A DNA stretch of 6,350 nt from UMGS1071 sp045638545 (GTDB taxonomy: Bacteria; Bacillota; Clostridia; Oscillospirales; Acutalibacteraceae), in the NCBI GenBank assembly GCA_045638545.1, contig JAZUBL010000004.1, positions 1 to 6,350 on the forward strand. Direction: 5' to 3'. The position numbers and the translations under genes are program-made. Under the pieces are notes generated by a model, which was not told the DNA's origin, searched no databases, and saw nothing but the letters and a program-made list of their open reading frames with translations. This document shows positions 4,852 through 6,350 of the stretch, piece by piece; position 1 is the stretch's first letter, and the number at the start of each line of letters is the position of its first letter.

Positions 4852-5871
4852 ATGAAAAATTACATCGGGGTGGAATGCCCTGTTTGCGGACTCCCGTTCA
4901 CGGAGGAAGACGACGATATTGTTGTCTGCCCGGAATGCGGCGCGCCGCACCATAGAGAATGCTACACTGCCCACGGCAAATGCGGATGTGACGAAGATCA
5001 CGGCACCGAATATGCCTGGGATAAGCAGCAGCAGCGGGAAGCTGAGGCAAGAATGAAAACCTGCCCATTCTGCGGCAACAGAAATGACGAAAACGCCGTC
5101 GTCTGTTCCAGCTGCGGCAGATCAATGTCTCAGAATACACCGCCTGGCTACGGCCCATACGGTGCAGGTGGTCCACGCCCTCCGTTTGGCGGTCCATATG
5201 GTGCACCTCCAGGCTATGGCCCAGGCGGCGTAAATCCAATGGATCCACTCTGTGGTTTTCCACCGGAAGAAGATTTCGGCGGTGTTCCTGCAGAAGAAAT
5301 GATCAAGGTGATCCGCGCTAATACACGCTATTACCTGAATGTTTTCAACAAAATCAAAACACAGGATCGAAGCCGCTTCAGCTTTGTTGCGCTGATCCTT
5401 GGCAGCGTGTGGCTGTTCTATCGCAGACAGTTCCGCCTGGGCGCTATCTTCCTCTCTATTCAACTTGCTTTGATGGTAGCTTCCAGCTTTGTTGCAAACT
5501 TTGTAACAGGCCCGATTCTGAACAATATCTACACCACTCTGCACATCACTCCGAACACACAGATGAATGAGGTGCTGATGAACAGACTGACCGGTGAGAT
5601 CATGAAACTGGACGGCGGACAGATTTTCCTGTTCTTCCTGCCGGTAATCATCATGGGCCTTAATTTACTGTTGAATATTTTCCTTGGAATAATGGCGAAT
5701 CGCTGGTACTTCAAGCACTGTGTCAACGTAGCACAGCGCATTAAAATGAAGTACAGCATTCCATCTGAGCGCGACGCTGCATACAGAGCTTTCGGCGGCG
5801 TAAGCATGGGTTTTGCTATGGGTGTCATCATGCTGTATATGCTCAGCAACAATATTCCACTATTATTCTAA
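4852..5871 (+). CDS. RING-like/zinc-ribbon multi-span membrane protein (DUF2628-like)
   Basis: Function unknown. 339 residues. Residues 5-46 form a prokaryotic RING-like finger: C9, C12, C26, C29, H33/H34, C37, with C44 and C46 nearby. A zinc ribbon follows (C71, C74, C85, C88), then a Pro/Gly/Tyr-rich linker (97-126) in which PPGYGP occurs twice. The C-terminal half is a membrane domain with hydrophobic stretches at about 177-190, 194-218, 257-283 and 317-333. The segment FSFVALILGSVWLFYRRQF (177-195) resembles the DUF2628 signature of an aromatic/Trp helix followed by YR-basic residues. No signal peptide; the zinc modules are probably cytoplasmic. Start chosen at 4852 because AAAGGA (4837-4842) is spaced 9 nt; the frame also opens at a TTG at 4813 that has no such site. 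Single-gene unit with promoter and terminator. Confidence 0.85.
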   Translation: MKNYIGVECPVCGLPFTEEDDDIVVCPECGAPHHRECYTAHGKCGCDEDHGTEYAWDKQQQREAEARMKTCPFCGNRNDENAVVCSSCGRSMSQNTPPGYGPYGAGGPRPPFGGPYGAPPGYGPGGVNPMDPLCGFPPEEDFGGVPAEEMIKVIRANTRYYLNVFNKIKTQDRSRFSFVALILGSVWLFYRRQFRLGAIFLSIQLALMVASSFVANFVTGPILNNIYTTLHITPNTQMNEVLMNRLTGEIMKLDGGQIFLFFLPVIIMGLNLLLNIFLGIMANRWYFKHCVNVAQRIKMKYSIPSERDAAYRAFGGVSMGFAMGVIMLYMLSNNIPLLF

Positions 5872-5893
5872 AATTTAATCTATTTTATAGATA

Positions 5894-5934
5894 ACGGCTG
5901 TCAGTTTTGATAAATTGACAGCCGTGCTGTTTTT
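5894..5934 (+). terminator. Intrinsic terminator after the RING/zinc-ribbon gene
   Basis: ACGGCTGTCA (5894-5903) pairs with TGACAGCCGT (5916-5925) over 10 perfect bp. The stem is extended by A/T and G-U pairs inside to nearly 14 bp. A run of five T (5930-5934) comes 4 nt after the stem, slightly offset for a textbook terminator. Confidence 0.8.
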
Positions 5935-5944
5935 ATGGTAAATT
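5915..5944 (+). promoter_or_regulatory. Probable galU promoter nested in the preceding terminator
   Basis: Perfect -35 TTGACA (5915-5920) lies inside the right arm of the terminator. After an 18-bp spacer comes TAAATT (5939-5944) with an upstream TG at 5936-5937 (extended -10). Start expected near 5951, leaving about 36 nt before the galU ATG. A second candidate, TGCTATATG at 5963-5971, would start transcription at the Shine-Dalgarno and is less likely. Confidence 0.55.
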
Positions 5945-5986
5945 TATAAAGTAATATCCCGCTGCTATATGAGATTGGAGATTAAC

Positions 5987-6350
5987 ATGAAAAAAGTTAG
6001 AAAAGCGGTCATTCCGGCCGCCGGACTGGGCACAAGGGTGCTCCCTGCCACAAAGGCTATGCCAAAGGAAATGCTTCCAATTGTGGATAAACCTGCAATT
6101 CAATACATAGTAGAAGAAGCTGTCAGAGCCGGTATTACAGAAATTCTGATTATCACCAACCGCGGCAAAGACCTGATTGAAGATCACTTTGACCGTATGC
6201 CGGAACTGGAAGCAAAGCTTTCCGAATCTCCGGACAAACGTGAAATTCTGGAAGAAGTCATCGGTCTTTCCAACCTGGCAAATATTTACTTCCTCCGCCA
6301 GAAAGAAACAAAGGGCCTTGGCCATGCTGTAAACTGTGCAAGATCTTTTG
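5987..6350 (+). CDS. galU: UTP-glucose-1-phosphate uridylyltransferase, 5' part (cut by window end)
   Basis: Makes UDP-glucose and pyrophosphate from UTP and glucose 1-phosphate in the cytoplasm, feeding glycolipid, polysaccharide and teichoic acid glycosylation. 121 codons are visible, under half of the usual ~290. The N-terminal nucleotidyltransferase motif GLGTR is at residues 13-17 within KAVIPAAGLGTRVLPATKAM, followed by PKEMLPIVDKPAIQYIVEEA (26-45), with Lys27 the conserved sugar-nucleotide contact. IEDHFD (68-73) and QKETKGLGHAV (about 105-115) are also family signatures. The start has GGAG (5977-5980), 6 nt before the ATG. No stop or frameshift in the visible part. The related RmlA family shares the GxGTR motif, but the PKEMLPI and KGLGHA segments fit GalU. 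Confidence 0.95.
   Translation, partial: MKKVRKAVIPAAGLGTRVLPATKAMPKEMLPIVDKPAIQYIVEEAVRAGITEILIITNRGKDLIEDHFDRMPELEAKLSESPDKREILEEVIGLSNLANIYFLRQKETKGLGHAVNCARSF

Noticed and set aside
5933..6325. 130-codon open frame on the minus strand
   Set aside because: Antisense to galU, which shows GLGTR, PKEMLPI and KGLGHA motifs.

Overview
The window looks like a low-to-moderate GC Firmicutes (Clostridia) chromosome, most likely from the Oscillospiraceae/Ruminococcaceae. The grounds are consensus sigma-A promoters, strong AGGAGG-type ribosome binding sites, A/T-rich intergenic DNA, a two-gene DnaD-like plus DnaC/DnaI-like helicase-loader operon, and a RING/zinc-ribbon membrane protein. The family assignment is inference from gene content, not from a marker gene. 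Nothing points to a phage, transposon, CRISPR array or defence system; this is core-type chromosome.

Layout: (1) 1-396, minus strand: two identical tRNA-Gly(GCC) genes in a roughly 190-bp duplicated unit with a 240-bp period, each with its own perfect TTGACA/TATAAT promoter and hairpin terminator. (2) 434-3343, plus strand: a probable four-gene operon made of a DnaD-domain protein, a DnaC/DnaI-like AAA+ ATPase, a GNAT acetyltransferase and an unrecognised 89-residue protein, ended by a hairpin terminator. (3) 3372-4645, minus strand: prfB (peptide chain release factor 2) with its own promoter, a structured leader and a terminator that meets the operon terminator head-on. (4) 4770-5934, plus strand: a RING-like/zinc-ribbon/multi-span membrane protein with promoter and terminator. 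(5) 5915-6350, plus strand: the first 121 codons of galU (UTP-glucose-1-phosphate uridylyltransferase), cut by the window end, with a likely promoter embedded in the preceding terminator.

Functionally, the first two operon genes form a likely replication-initiation pair: DnaD-like remodelling protein plus helicase loader. prfB ends translation at UGA/UAA, and galU makes UDP-glucose for envelope glycans. Points worth a second look are the autonomous duplicated tRNA units, the dnaD-like leader with two mutually exclusive hairpins and an orphan Shine-Dalgarno, a Ser in place of the last Walker A Gly in the ATPase, a prfB with no programmed frameshift, the RING/zinc-ribbon membrane protein of unknown role, and the promoter/terminator overlap before galU. 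I see no clear undescribed multi-gene system.
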